Assembly (NCBI RefSeq): GCF_022763345.1
Contig: NZ_JALEGS010000104.1
Span: 1-64,000, forward strand
DNA length: 64,000 bases
Reading direction: 5' to 3'
From: Phaeodactylibacter sp.
Lineage (GTDB): Bacteria > Bacteroidota > Bacteroidia > Chitinophagales > Saprospiraceae
Shown here: positions 1 to 9,094 of the stretch, one piece after another
How the letters are laid out: each line of letters starts with the position of its first letter
How positions within the stretch are numbered: position 1 is the stretch's first letter
The notes under the pieces: generated by a model
What the model saw: only the letters and a program-made list of their open reading frames with translations
Told to the model about the DNA's origin: nothing
Database searches by the model: none
Program-made: the position numbers and the translations under genes

Positions 1-3000
1 CCAGCAGGATGTTGCCAATGACTTCCACCGTAACGGAGCCCACAAAGTCATCGCATACGCCATTGCTTGCCGTTAGGGTGTAGGTTGCGGTCTCCGTTGG
101 GCTGACCACTGGTTGAGGATTATTGAAATCACTGAACAGTGGGTCCGTAGACGTCCAGGTGTAGGTCGTATTCTCATCTTCTGCGAAGTTGAGCTGCACG
201 GACTCGCCCAAACAGATAGTGGTATCGTTGGCTAGTTCCACAGTTGGGGCGGGGGAGACCGTCAGGTCAAAAGTTTCCGTTAGGGTGCCACACTCCGCCG
301 CACTAATGTAAATCAGGGTATAGGTACCGGATACGGTGGGCTCGAAAGTGCCACTTTGCCCGGTAGCCAGCTCGTTGCCGTTCGGGTCTAGCCATTCGTA
401 CCGGTCTTCAGCAATGGCATTGTCGATATCTACGCTGAAGGTCACTTCTTCGTTAGAGCAAAGGTCAGTAGGCGAAACATTGACTGCATTGATCTCTGCG
501 GCCTGTACCACGCGCACCTGCACCTGATCTTCCACATCCGGGCAGATGCCATCGCCGGCCACAAGGAAGTAAGTGGTGGTGGTGTCCGGCGTTACAGTGA
601 GTGCGCCATCTTCAATTGTGCCAAAGTCCGGGTCTGTAGCGGTCCAGGTGTAGTTGTAGCCCGGATCGGTATTGAAAATGAGTTGGATGCTTTCTCCTTC
701 GCAGATGATGGGCGAAGCTTCCAGTTCGTAGGGTGGTGGCTGCAGCACGTTCACATTCGCACTCACCTCCGTTGGGCAATCGCCCACGGATGCTTCAAGT
801 GTGAAGGTGGTACTTTGTGAGAGGTTACTGCTTGAGGGGTTCAGGCAGTCCGTACAGCTGAGTTGTTCAGTCCCGCCGGTCCACTCAAAGGAAGTGGCGT
901 TATCGCTTATAGTAGCCTGGAAATCGACGCTGTTGCCATTGCAAATTGACGTGTCAGAGGGGGTGATGGTGATTGTCGGTGTTGCGTTTACATTGACTTG
1001 CGCAAAAGACGTATCCGTACAAACGCCATTTTGGGTTACTCTGAAATATTCTACGGTATCTACTCCTGTGATGACGAGGTTGTAAAGGGAATCGGGAGAT
1101 TCCTGACCGGTTTCGGGCCCCCACTCGAAGGTTATTCCTGAGAAATCTGAGGGTTCATACAAGGGCGATTGCAGTACCAGTATTTCGCCTTCGCACACGG
1201 TCGTATCCAAAGGCATAATACCCAGGCCAGCAGCTGGCAGACTGTCCACAACCACATAAACAGAGTCTTTGCGGAAGCAGGTGCTGCCTACCGCTACTTC
1301 AGCGTAGTAGGTAGTGGCTGTTTGGGGGCTTACGGTTATTGCAGGCGCCACAAGGGTATCAAAACCAGGGGTGGAGGCCGTCCAAACCGGTGTTTCCGAA
1401 GTCGGTACGATGTTTGTCATGAATTCCAGCTCAACTTCCCCCCGGCAAATCCTAAGGGTGTCTTCTGCAAGAATATCAATACTAATTGGCGTAATCTCTA
1501 CATCTGTTGAAGCGGTTTCTTCACAGGCACCACGCACCGCGGTCAGGGTGTAAGTCCCTTCGCTTTGCGGGAAGATAACCGTATTGAGATCAGTGGGGTC
1601 TTCAATACTCTCCGGACCTGCCCAGTTGTATACGACACCCGGCTCCGGTGCCAGGGTACTCAAAACCAGGGGGTCACCCTGACAAACAGCGGTGTCGTTG
1701 CTCAACAGAATTACCGGTGGAATGGAAACACTGACCGTTACGCTGTCTAGCGAAGGTACCGGGCACTCCTGGTTTTGTGCACTGACGAAATAAGTGGTGG
1801 TCGTATCTGGCGTGACTGATGGGTCTGCCTCCGTTGAGGTGAACCCTCCAGGCGTGGCATTCCAGGTATAGTCTACGCCCGGTGTGGCGGCTCCACCTAC
1901 GGAAACGGTTTCTCCAAGGCAAATGTCCAGGTCAGGTGAAATAGCAATGACCGGAGCCTCCGCATCCAATACCGTAATGGTGACCGCATCTTCCAGGGTG
2001 CAATTGTCTGCAAACAAGGTTACAGGAAGGGTGTAGGTCCCGGCGGCCTCTGCTATGATAAACGGGTCGGGGCATTCGGTGCAGCTGAGGCTCAGCCCGG
2101 TGGGGGGCACCCACTCATAGGTGGCATTCAGAAAATTACTGCCCGCTACTATTTGAATTTCTTCATTTCGGCAAACGGTTACGTCAGGGCCAGCGTCAAG
2201 ATCATAAACCTGCACCAGTACACTCACCGTGTCCTGATAGCAAACGGCATCCACCAGGCCCACATATTCTGTTGTCTCGGTAGGCGTGGCCAATGGGTCC
2301 GGGCAGTCATCACAGGACAGCGTAGTAGTGTCTTTAAGCCAGGTGATGTTGTTGACGGAGGTTTCCAGGAGTAACTGCACGCTCTCGCCCTGACAGATCG
2401 CGGTGTCGGTATTGAGCAGCTCCACAGGGGTTGGGGCAAGCACGTCCGGGTCAGAAGCAGACCAGTCTACTGAAATCGCCCCACTTTGGATATTGTCTCC
2501 CCAGTCATTAATGAGTACCGCGTATACTTCACCAGGCTGGCAGTTAATGACAGCAGCGAAGTCATCAACGTTGCCATTAGGGTCTGGCGCACAGTCCAAT
2601 TCGTCAATTACTTCTATTCCAGTCACAGGGTGGATACTGGCCAGTCCGGTAGGATCGGCACCACCGGCATAGGAAGACCGGATGGGTTGATTGTTCTCTA
2701 CGAATTCCACAATAGCCTGCGGGTCGCTGCATACTTCATCCTTGTCCAATGGGCCCCAGACCTGAAAGTCAATATCTGAGTCTTCCGCAGGCAAGTTGGC
2801 CGCTTCCACCGTGAAGCCAAAGGGACCTGCTGACTGCGCTTCTATCGTAAACCAATAATAATTAGGGTCAGCGGAGCCGGTATTGAACCAGCAACCGTCA
2901 TTCAGGCCCGGGTTGAAGGCGATGTCTTCAAAACCCTGATTAAAAGTGAAGACAGAGGGGAGGTTATCCGGAGGAATACAGCCGTTGAGCGGATTGCACA

Positions 3001-4288
3001 ATGCATTGAGCAGAGAGGGCTGCAAGTTGCACTCGGCCTCTGTGATGGAGAGGTCAAACTCCGTGCAACCTGTGCCATTGGCTACGATAATGTAGTAAGT
3101 GCCGGGCGATTCAAAATTAGTCCCGAAGGCACTGCCACCGCCACCAAGGCCTACGCATTCTGTAGCAGGATCAAGAGGAGGGCCATTCAAAATCAGGACA
3201 CCGGTACCCGCGTCTGCACCACTGACGATCACATCTGCACAGAAGCCACCATCAGTAGTATAGGAAAACACAACGTCTGGCCCATTGAGGAATGGCGTGG
3301 GGCCACAGGGCGTTTCCGCAATAGTACCTGCCTCACCACAGGTCGTGAAGCCACTGCCTTCAAATGGTAAGCCACTGATCACAGTGGGATTGTCAACAGA
3401 AGAACCGCTACAGGCCAGGGGGCTACAGTTCCAGGTGAGCTCGAAACCGGGAGCTGTAGCCGATCCATCAGAAGTAAACTCTATAGTCACGGAAGGTTCT
3501 GAGGTTTGTATGGTAATGGGGTCCGTATTGCCGCCTGTATAGCTGCCCAGTAGCGTACCACCGGCATTAGGGCCGGCGTAAATATTCAGGAAGTCAAAAG
3601 TATTCTCGAGTTGGAAATCCTGTATCTGAATTTCCAGACATTCAAACAGCGTGGAAGGCGTAATCGTGAAAGTAGCGTTCTCGCCATTGCTGTAGTCCGC
3701 ATCCGGTCCTCCGGAATCATAAAGCGTACCAAAACAGGCGGAGGTGAACGTCTCATCACCGATATTAATGGCGGGGACGTATTCTTCCACACAAAGACGG
3801 AAGTCTCCCGCATTCGGCGTACCGGTGGGAGAGTAGTCATTGACCCGTATAAAATAGGTCGTATTCGGGGTTAGCCCGATGATGTCTACCTGTGCTGTTG
3901 CTTCTCCATCCGCAGCGGAAGAACAAAAACTCAGGTCAGCTAGGCCATCAAACATACACTCGCCCCTGTAGATGTTGATCTGTGGGTTCAGGATACTGCC
4001 GTTTGGGCCATCTGTGGCTCCCTGCAAAGTCACCGTGACATCAATAATATCATCCGTTGTGGTAAAAGAGAACCAGACGTCGCGGTCGACACTGCCCCCA
4101 TTGAAGCAGGAGGGGATATTTTCTGACCCTATGTTGGAAGGTGTCGCATTAATATTGTCATAAATATCATCATTACAGGCCGGAAGTGCGCCAAGTGCGA
4201 TTAAACCATCACAGTCATCATTGACGGGTTGGGCAGAGAGGGCAAATTGCAATAACAGTAGTAGAGTGAGTGTGGAAAGTATTCTCAT
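1..4288 (-). CDS. Giant secreted multi-repeat surface protein (5' part; runs off the window)
   Basis: The reading frame is open from the ATG at 4288 to the window edge, giving at least 1429 codons; the C-terminus lies outside. The N-terminus is a clear signal peptide (MRILSTLTLLLLLQFALSAQ). It is followed by a PPC-like beta domain (about residues 25-150), a CUB-like domain (about 165-270), a second PPC-like stretch, and from about residue 625 a series of some ten Ig/PKD-like repeats of about 80 residues, each opening with a form of D-T-x-I-C-x-G-E-S-V. Such proteins in Bacteroidota are usually exported by the type IX system and end in a gliding-motility or sorting domain, but that end is not visible, so the export route is inference. 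Likely a cell-surface adhesin. Confidence 0.85.
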   Translation of the reverse strand, partial: MRILSTLTLLLLLQFALSAQPVNDDCDGLIALGALPACNDDIYDNINATPSNIGSENIPSCFNGGSVDRDVWFSFTTTDDIIDVTVTLQGATDGPNGSILNPQINIYRGECMFDGLADLSFCSSAADGEATAQVDIIGLTPNTTYFIRVNDYSPTGTPNAGDFRLCVEEYVPAINIGDETFTSACFGTLYDSGGPDADYSNGENATFTITPSTLFECLEIQIQDFQLENTFDFLNIYAGPNAGGTLLGSYTGGNTDPITIQTSEPSVTIEFTSDGSATAPGFELTWNCSPLACSGSSVDNPTVISGLPFEGSGFTTCGEAGTIAETPCGPTPFLNGPDVVFSYTTDGGFCADVIVSGADAGTGVLILNGPPLDPATECVGLGGGGSAFGTNFESPGTYYIIVANGTGCTEFDLSITEAECNLQPSLLNALCNPLNGCIPPDNLPSVFTFNQGFEDIAFNPGLNDGCWFNTGSADPNYYWFTIEAQSAGPFGFTVEAANLPAEDSDIDFQVWGPLDKDEVCSDPQAIVEFVENNQPIRSSYAGGADPTGLASIHPVTGIEVIDELDCAPDPNGNVDDFAAVINCQPGEVYAVLINDWGDNIQSGAISVDWSASDPDVLAPTPVELLNTDTAICQGESVQLLLETSVNNITWLKDTTTLSCDDCPDPLATPTETTEYVGLVDAVCYQDTVSVLVQVYDLDAGPDVTVCRNEEIQIVAGSNFLNATYEWVPPTGLSLSCTECPDPFIIAEAAGTYTLPVTLFADNCTLEDAVTITVLDAEAPVIAISPDLDICLGETVSVGGAATPGVDYTWNATPGGFTSTEADPSVTPDTTTTYFVSAQNQECPVPSLDSVTVSVSIPPVILLSNDTAVCQGDPLVLSTLAPEPGVVYNWAGPESIEDPTDLNTVIFPQSEGTYTLTAVRGACEETASTDVEITPISIDILAEDTLRICRGEVELEFMTNIVPTSETPVWTASTPGFDTLVAPAITVSPQTATTYYAEVAVGSTCFRKDSVYVVVDSLPAAGLGIMPLDTTVCEGEILVLQSPLYEPSDFSGITFEWGPETGQESPDSLYNLVITGVDTVEYFRVTQNGVCTDTSFAQVNVNATPTITITPSDTSICNGNSVDFQATISDNATSFEWTGGTEQLSCTDCLNPSSSNLSQSTTFTLEASVGDCPTEVSANVNVLQPPPYELEASPIICEGESIQLIFNTDPGYNYTWTATDPDFGTIEDGALTVTPDTTTTYFLVAGDGICPDVEDQVQVRVVQAAEINAVNVSPTDLCSNEEVTFSVDIDNAIAEDRYEWLDPNGNELATGQSGTFEPTVSGTYTLIYISAAECGTLTETFDLTVSPAPTVELANDTTICLGESVQLNFAEDENTTYTWTSTDPLFSDFNNPQPVVSPTETATYTLTASNGVCDDFVGSVTVEVIGNILL

Positions 4289-4413
4289 GCTTGCCAAGTT
4301 AATGTTTGTTTTTCGAGCCTAAATCAGGCTTGAACTTGGCTAAAAATAATCAAAATTTGAAACTACAGCCCTCCCATTTCTTTATCGGTCGGATGGTCAA
4401 CATAAATCTGTGG

Positions 4414-5331
4414 TCAGGGGCGGGCATGAATGAAGTCAGCCACTTCGCGGATCAGGTCAGGATTCTTCATCAGCCGGTAGTGCCCGTAACCATTGGCAAT
4501 GAGCAGACTGGCGTTGTCCCATGCCTCAAAAACGGAGCGGGCTTCCTCGATAGAAACAATAGCGTCTGTTTCATCATGGACAATCAGAACTTTACCTACG
4601 CTTTTGGAAATATTCGCATTGGAAGTGTCCGCATAGTGAAGAGGGAACTTCACTTTTTGCTCAATAAAGCGGATGAATTCCCGGGCAGCAGGGGGTGGGA
4701 CATTTAGCGTTTCCATAGCGTTGTTCAGTACCTTTTCCATTTTGTCTGGTACGCCTATTAGTACCAGCTTTTCGACCCTGATGGAAGGATCGAGGTTGGA
4801 AAGGGCAAAAGCCGTGGAGGCACCTCCGAAGGAATGAGTGATGATGCCGTGTACCCCACCGATCTGATTGATAATGGCCCGTACGGCCCCTCCAAAGTGG
4901 GGGAGGTTGGTCCGCTTTCCATCAGAATTACCATGAGCAGGGCCATCGAATGCGACCACACGGTATCCTTTTTCGACCAGTGGAGGTACAAAAGTCCGCA
5001 GCGCTGTGCCCCGGGATTCCCAGCCATGTACCAGAAGTATGGTCCGGCCTCCGTAACCCCATTCGTACCCTTTGAGCAGTTGCCTGCCGTACATAAACTC
5101 AAACAAGCGGGCGCTTTCGAGCAGGGCATCACTGGTTTTGTGCCGGGCGCGGATCCGGGGCGTGGAGAAAAAACGGTACGCCAGCCTGGCCATGGCTTTG
5201 GGGAATATATACCCAAAAAGGCCAAACATAAACCGGATAACCTTTAAAACCGGCGGATAGCGGACCGGCTGTTCCGGCGAAGGGTCCTGATAGTCAGAGG
5301 AGAGGTAGCGAATATCTTTTGTGATGGGCAT
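4414..5331 (-). CDS. Alpha/beta hydrolase
   Basis: A 305-residue alpha/beta hydrolase of unknown substrate. Visible landmarks are the oxyanion-loop HGWE at 102-105, a nucleophile elbow T-H-S-F-G-G with Ser167, an acidic residue at Asp256 in HDETD, and the catalytic His284 in GYGHYR. The elbow reads THSFGG rather than the usual GHSxGG. A hydrophobic helix at about 30-50 may bind the membrane. It starts 12 bases after the stop of the TetR-type gene on the same strand, so the two are probably one operon and the regulator probably controls this enzyme. A lipase, esterase or thioesterase role cannot be chosen from sequence alone. Confidence 0.85.
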   Translation of the reverse strand: MPITKDIRYLSSDYQDPSPEQPVRYPPVLKVIRFMFGLFGYIFPKAMARLAYRFFSTPRIRARHKTSDALLESARLFEFMYGRQLLKGYEWGYGGRTILLVHGWESRGTALRTFVPPLVEKGYRVVAFDGPAHGNSDGKRTNLPHFGGAVRAIINQIGGVHGIITHSFGGASTAFALSNLDPSIRVEKLVLIGVPDKMEKVLNNAMETLNVPPPAAREFIRFIEQKVKFPLHYADTSNANISKSVGKVLIVHDETDAIVSIEEARSVFEAWDNASLLIANGYGHYRLMKNPDLIREVADFIHARP

Positions 5332-5343
5332 ATATTCGAGGAT

Positions 5344-5934
5344 TTAGGGTTGGAGTTGTTCAATCATTTGTAACAGCAACTGGGCTACCGGGTTGAAATA
5401 CCGATCTTCCTTATGCAGTTGGGCCAGCATGATCCCGCCCTCCAGGGTGGCAATAAACTGGGTGGCGAAGTCTTCGGGAGATATGTCAGGATGGACCTGC
5501 TTCTTTTCCTGGCCGTTTTTCAGGGTGGTCACTATTCGGTCGTGCCAAATCCCTACAGCTTTAATGGCATGTTCCCTGAGGAGCAGATTGCCGTCATCTG
5601 CCTCAATGGCCGTGTTTTGGATCGGGCAACCGCCTGCAATAGGCGGCTGGGCGGCATGCTCTTTGTAAAAGTAGACAACAGCTTTAAGTTTGTCAATGGG
5701 GTGTTCTATGACGCGGGTCCGGGCACGGACTTGCTGGTGCACTTGGTCTACTGCATGCTGAAAAGCAGCCACAGCAATATCCTCCTTACTGGAAAAATTA
5801 CCGTAAACGCCACCCTTAGACAATCCGGTCGCTTTTATGATGTCGCCCATTGAGGTGCCTGCGAACCCGCGCTGATTAAATAGTGCAGCGGCTTTTTCGA
5901 TAATTTGCTGGCGTGTACGGTCTGATTTTGACAT
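5344..5934 (-). CDS. TetR/AcrR-family transcriptional regulator
   Basis: A 196-residue repressor. The N-terminal helix-turn-helix is typical (R-Q-Q-I-I-E-K-A-A-A-L-F, then GLSKGGVYGNFSSKEDI), and the C-terminal half has the GGCPIQNTAIEADD stretch of the LmrA/YxaF-like TetR group. The start at 5934 (MSKSDRTR) is preferred to a longer frame opening at 6039, because a TAnnTTTG promoter box and a palindromic operator lie at 5955-5973 and would otherwise sit inside the gene. It precedes the hydrolase gene with 12 bases between, and is divergent from folK. Probably autoregulated and responsive to a small hydrophobic ligand (family knowledge). Confidence 0.9.
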   Translation of the reverse strand: MSKSDRTRQQIIEKAAALFNQRGFAGTSMGDIIKATGLSKGGVYGNFSSKEDIAVAAFQHAVDQVHQQVRARTRVIEHPIDKLKAVVYFYKEHAAQPPIAGGCPIQNTAIEADDGNLLLREHAIKAVGIWHDRIVTTLKNGQEKKQVHPDISPEDFATQFIATLEGGIMLAQLHKEDRYFNPVAQLLLQMIEQLQP

Positions 5935-5954
5935 GAGTTTTAGTATAGTTGCCA

Positions 5955-5962
5955 CAAAAATA
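5955..5962 (-). promoter_or_regulatory. -7 promoter box of the TetR operon
   Basis: Reads TATTTTTG on the minus strand, matching the Bacteroidota -7 consensus TAnnTTTG, 21 bases before the start codon at 5934. The operator-like palindrome lies immediately upstream. Confidence 0.6.
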
Positions 5963-5963
5963 A

Positions 5964-5973
5964 ACCGATCGGT
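5964..5973. promoter_or_regulatory. Palindromic operator for the TetR-type regulator
   Basis: ACCGATCGGT is a perfect 10-base palindrome of the class often bound by TetR-family repressors. It sits directly upstream of the -7 box of the TetR gene, where binding would block RNA polymerase, and also upstream of the divergent folK promoter (-7-like box at 6025). Position and symmetry are seen; binding is inferred. Confidence 0.6.
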
Positions 5974-6004
5974 CTGTAAATGCAACTTGCGAGGGAGGTA
6001 ATCC

Positions 6005-6032
6005 TTGGTATCAGAATAAAACTTTACCTTCG
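6005..6032 (+). promoter_or_regulatory. Promoter of folK
   Basis: TTG at 6005-6007, a 17-base spacer, then TACCTTCG at 6025-6032, close to the Bacteroidota form TTG-N17-19-TAnnTTTG. The folK ATG follows 8 bases after the box, so the leader would be very short. Confidence 0.4.
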
Positions 6033-6039
6033 CACCCAT

Positions 6040-6531
6040 ATGAAACGGGTCTTTTTACATACCGGCAGCAATCAGGGCGACAGGCTCAGGAACCTCAAAC
6101 AAGCGGCATCCGCGCTTGAGGAAACCGTGGGACCCCTCCTTCAGTCTTCCCGGATTTTCGAGACAGCCGCCTGGGGTGTCCGGGACCAACCGGATTTTCT
6201 CAATCAGGCGCTGGAACTGGAAACGGCCCTTGACCCTATTGGGTTGTTGAATACAGTCCTGGAGATCGAACTTGAAATGGGCCGGGTAAGGATTCAAAAA
6301 TGGGGGCAACGGCTGATTGATATTGATATTTTGTACTACGATGACATCATTTGGGAGAGTGATCAGCTGACTCTTCCTCACCCACATTTGCAGGAGCGCA
6401 ACTTCGTACTGGCCCCTCTGCTGGACATTGCCCCTGATCTCGTTCACCCCCGCCTGAAGAAAACAACCCGTGAGCTGAAGGGGCTTTGCAACGACGCTTT
6501 GCCAGCTTTGCCTTTCCAGTCGGAAGAATAG
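6040..6531 (+). CDS. folK: 2-amino-4-hydroxy-6-hydroxymethyldihydropteridine pyrophosphokinase
   Basis: A 163-residue HPPK, which transfers pyrophosphate from ATP to 6-hydroxymethyl-dihydropterin in folate synthesis. The family pattern is present: an N-terminal TGSNQGDR, the W-G-V-R-D-Q-P-D-F-L-N pterin region, and the signature KWGQRLIDIDIL with the two metal-binding aspartates. The length is normal for the family. The start at 6040 gives MKRVFLHTGSNQGD, as in other FolK proteins; a frame extended to 5980 would run through the promoter. The next gene, on the same strand, begins 33 bases after the stop. Confidence 0.96.
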   Translation: MKRVFLHTGSNQGDRLRNLKQAASALEETVGPLLQSSRIFETAAWGVRDQPDFLNQALELETALDPIGLLNTVLEIELEMGRVRIQKWGQRLIDIDILYYDDIIWESDQLTLPHPHLQERNFVLAPLLDIAPDLVHPRLKKTTRELKGLCNDALPALPFQSEE

Positions 6532-6564
6532 CGAACCTTCTGGTAGCTTCTCCGTTTGGTGAAT

Positions 6565-7980
6565 ATGAAACCTACCGTCGCTATTGCTGGAGCCACTGGT
6601 TTTATTGGTCGCTGGTTTATGGACCGATACCGGCATAAATACCGGTTTATCGCGCTAAGCCGCAAAACCATGTCCCCGGAAAAAGCGGACCCTAACGTAG
6701 AATGGCGGCAGGTTGACCTTTACTCCCTTTCTGCCAGCCGCGAAGCGCTCAAAGGTGCAAATTTTGCTTTGTATCTGGTGCATTCTATGCGCCCTTCCAC
6801 CCGCCTCAACCAAGGCTCCTTCGACAATACGGATTTACTGCTGGCGGACAACTTCGTCCGGGCAGCGGAGCTCAATGCCGTACAGCAGATTGTTTTCCTG
6901 AGCGGTATACTGCCGGAGGGGGAATTGCCGGATGCGCGCCCGCTGAGAAGCCGTGCCGAAGTGGAAAGAACCCTGGAAAGTACATCTGTGCCCCTGACTA
7001 CCCTGAGAGCGGGCATCATCGTGGGGCCGGGAGGGACTTCCTTCAAAATCCTGGACCGCCTTGTTGATCGATTGCCGTTAATGTTGTGCCCCAAGTGGAC
7101 GTGCTCCCAAACACAGCCCATAGGATTGGACGACACCCTGAGGGTTATTGACGCCGTTTTGGGCAATTCCGACTATTTTAATGCAGAGTATGATATCGTA
7201 GGGAAAGGGGTGACCACTTATTATGATATGCTCAAACGGCTGGCGAAACTAAAGGGAAGGAAACGTTGGATTTACGCCCTGCCTTTCAATCTGCCGGGGC
7301 TTTCCCGCCTATGGGTGGCTTTATTTTCCGGACTGAGCCCGACCATGGTTTCTCCGCTGATCGCCACGTTGCGCTGGGACCTCAAAGGAAAGCCCAATCA
7401 GTTGATGGAAGAGGTGCCGCCCACCCAGCATTTCGAAGAGGCAGCGAGGCAAGCACTTCAACAGCAGAAACAAGTGCCTGCTTTACCCTTAGCAGACGAG
7501 CAGCAGCGCAGGGAAGAAAAAAATACGGTAAGAAGTGTTCAGCGCCTGCCCAATCCTGGCGATCATTCAGCCATCTGGGTGGCTAAACGTTATCAGACCT
7601 GGCTTCCCCGGCACTTTCGGTATCTTCTGAAAGCCGACCACCGGGGGCAGACTACGGTATTTCGCATTGGAGGGTTTGAGCTGCTGCACTTGAAGTTTAT
7701 CCCGGACCGCAGCGATGCCAATCGGCAGCTATTTTATATTGTCGGCGGTCAATTGGTGAAGCGCCGGGACCATGGCTGGCTGGAGTTTCGCAGTGTGCTG
7801 GGTGGCCGGTACGTTATTGCGGCGATTCATGAGTTTGTGCCGCGCCTGCCCTGGCTGGTTTACAACCTGACGCAGGCACTCGCACATCTCTGGGTGATGT
7901 ATCACTTTGGGCGTTATCTTAATTCCCAGCCTCTTGAGCGTCCTGACGGTCATAACGTTCCACTCTCCGACGGCTCTTAA
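6565..7980 (+). CDS. NAD(P)-binding SDR protein with C-terminal DUF2867
   Basis: A 471-residue two-part protein. The first half is an extended short-chain dehydrogenase/NmrA-like Rossmann domain with GATGFIG at residues 9-15. The last 140 residues (from about VQRLPNP, with WVAKRYQTWLPRHFRYLL) match the DUF2867 pattern. The substrate is unknown; relatives are annotated as NAD-dependent epimerases or oxidoreductases. The ATG at 6565 is preferred to the TTG/GTG codons just before it. The 3' end overlaps the convergent MCE gene by 62 bases, and both frames are coding there. Confidence 0.85.
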   Translation: MKPTVAIAGATGFIGRWFMDRYRHKYRFIALSRKTMSPEKADPNVEWRQVDLYSLSASREALKGANFALYLVHSMRPSTRLNQGSFDNTDLLLADNFVRAAELNAVQQIVFLSGILPEGELPDARPLRSRAEVERTLESTSVPLTTLRAGIIVGPGGTSFKILDRLVDRLPLMLCPKWTCSQTQPIGLDDTLRVIDAVLGNSDYFNAEYDIVGKGVTTYYDMLKRLAKLKGRKRWIYALPFNLPGLSRLWVALFSGLSPTMVSPLIATLRWDLKGKPNQLMEEVPPTQHFEEAARQALQQQKQVPALPLADEQQRREEKNTVRSVQRLPNPGDHSAIWVAKRYQTWLPRHFRYLLKADHRGQTTVFRIGGFELLHLKFIPDRSDANRQLFYIVGGQLVKRRDHGWLEFRSVLGGRYVIAAIHEFVPRLPWLVYNLTQALAHLWVMYHFGRYLNSQPLERPDGHNVPLSDGS

Positions 7981-8956
7981 GCGGCATGTACCGGTAGGGG
8001 CGGTCCTGGAAATCGGTAACCAGTGAATCCGCTTCGCGGGTGAGGTTGGAGAGGTTGCGGTACAAAGCCTCATCCTTCATGAGTTGCCCCAGCGTCCCTT
8101 CACCTTCTTTAATACCATCGACCAGGCCGGAAATGCCGGCGATGGCCTGGTTAGCATTCTCAAGCGTTCCTTTCAGCTCCTGAATAGAAGCATTGATCTC
8201 GTTGACGGTTTTCTGCAGGTCGGCAGCCACCAACTGGCTGCTCAGGCTATCTGCATTAGCGATGATTGCGGCGATTCTGGCATTGTTCTTTTCGAGGTTC
8301 CCGGTGATAGATTCGACATTCTTTAAAGAACTCGAGATATTGCCGGATGACCGCCGCATGAGTTGGTCGAGCTGAGCAGTGGAAGAGTTGAGGTTCGCCA
8401 TGGTTGCGTCCAGGTTGCGCATGGTATTGGCAATGGGCGATTGGCTTTCTTCGCTGAGCAGGGCGTAGTTGAGCGTATCGATGACTTTTTGAAGGCTTTT
8501 TTGAAGGATGGCGGCGTAATCGCCAACGGCTTCTTCTCCGACCATTGAGTCCAGCAGACCTCGAAATTCCCCTTCCAGGGTATCGCCAGGTTCTGCGCAA
8601 TCATCACCGGAGCAGGGTTTGTCGTACATCAGCTTGACAGCCTTGCCGCCCATAAATCCCGTCGCTACAATTACTGCACGGGTGTCTTTAGGGATCGTCA
8701 TGCCAGGCTCCAGGTCCAGGACGACCTCCACGGTGCGGTCTACGTCGTTAAGCAGGCCCACTTTGGCTACGCTGCCCACTGGGACACCATTGATAAACAC
8801 CTGCGTGCCTACCTGCATGCGGTCCACTTTAGGGTAATAGACTTTATAGGTGTTGGATTTAAGCAATACATTTTTGCCCATAATGAATTTGTAGCCCCAG
8901 TAAGAGACCGCAATGGCTACAATAGCAAGAAGACCTACCTTTACTTCGTTTGACAT
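7919..8956 (-). CDS. MCE/MlaD-family lipid transport protein
   Basis: A 345-residue protein with one N-terminal membrane helix (about residues 5-26), an MCE domain (about 38-115, with V-G-T-Q-V-F-I-N-G-V-P-V-G-S-V) and a long alpha-helical tail. This is the standard layout of periplasmic MlaD-like subunits, which form hexameric rings that pass phospholipids between membranes. No Mla ABC ATPase or permease gene lies beside it. The start is supported by a TAnnTTTG box at 8979-8986. Its last 62 bases overlap the convergent SDR gene. Confidence 0.9.
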   Translation of the reverse strand: MSNEVKVGLLAIVAIAVSYWGYKFIMGKNVLLKSNTYKVYYPKVDRMQVGTQVFINGVPVGSVAKVGLLNDVDRTVEVVLDLEPGMTIPKDTRAVIVATGFMGGKAVKLMYDKPCSGDDCAEPGDTLEGEFRGLLDSMVGEEAVGDYAAILQKSLQKVIDTLNYALLSEESQSPIANTMRNLDATMANLNSSTAQLDQLMRRSSGNISSSLKNVESITGNLEKNNARIAAIIANADSLSSQLVAADLQKTVNEINASIQELKGTLENANQAIAGISGLVDGIKEGEGTLGQLMKDEALYRNLSNLTREADSLVTDFQDRPYRYMPLKSRRRVERYDRQDAQEAGN

Positions 8957-8978
8957 GGTCGTGTTAGTTTAAGCGTCG

Positions 8979-8986
8979 CAAAGGTA
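8979..8986 (-). promoter_or_regulatory. -7 promoter box of the MCE gene
   Basis: TACCTTTG on the minus strand, matching TAnnTTTG, 23 bases before the ATG at 8956. Confidence 0.55.
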
Positions 8987-9001
8987 TAGCCCTTTGGGTT
9001 A

Positions 9002-9023
9002 AAACGGTAATTTTCGGCCGTTT
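9002..9023 (-). terminator. Weak hairpin after the amidase gene
   Basis: Arms AAACGG and CCGTTT with a 10-base loop, followed on the minus strand by a short T run. Only six base pairs, so the call is tentative. Confidence 0.3.
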
Positions 9024-9094
9024 ACTTCTTCAGGAGAGCAGGAGCGGTTAGTGTTTGCTCCAGCGGCTCCATCACTTGCCAGCCCTTACAAAGG

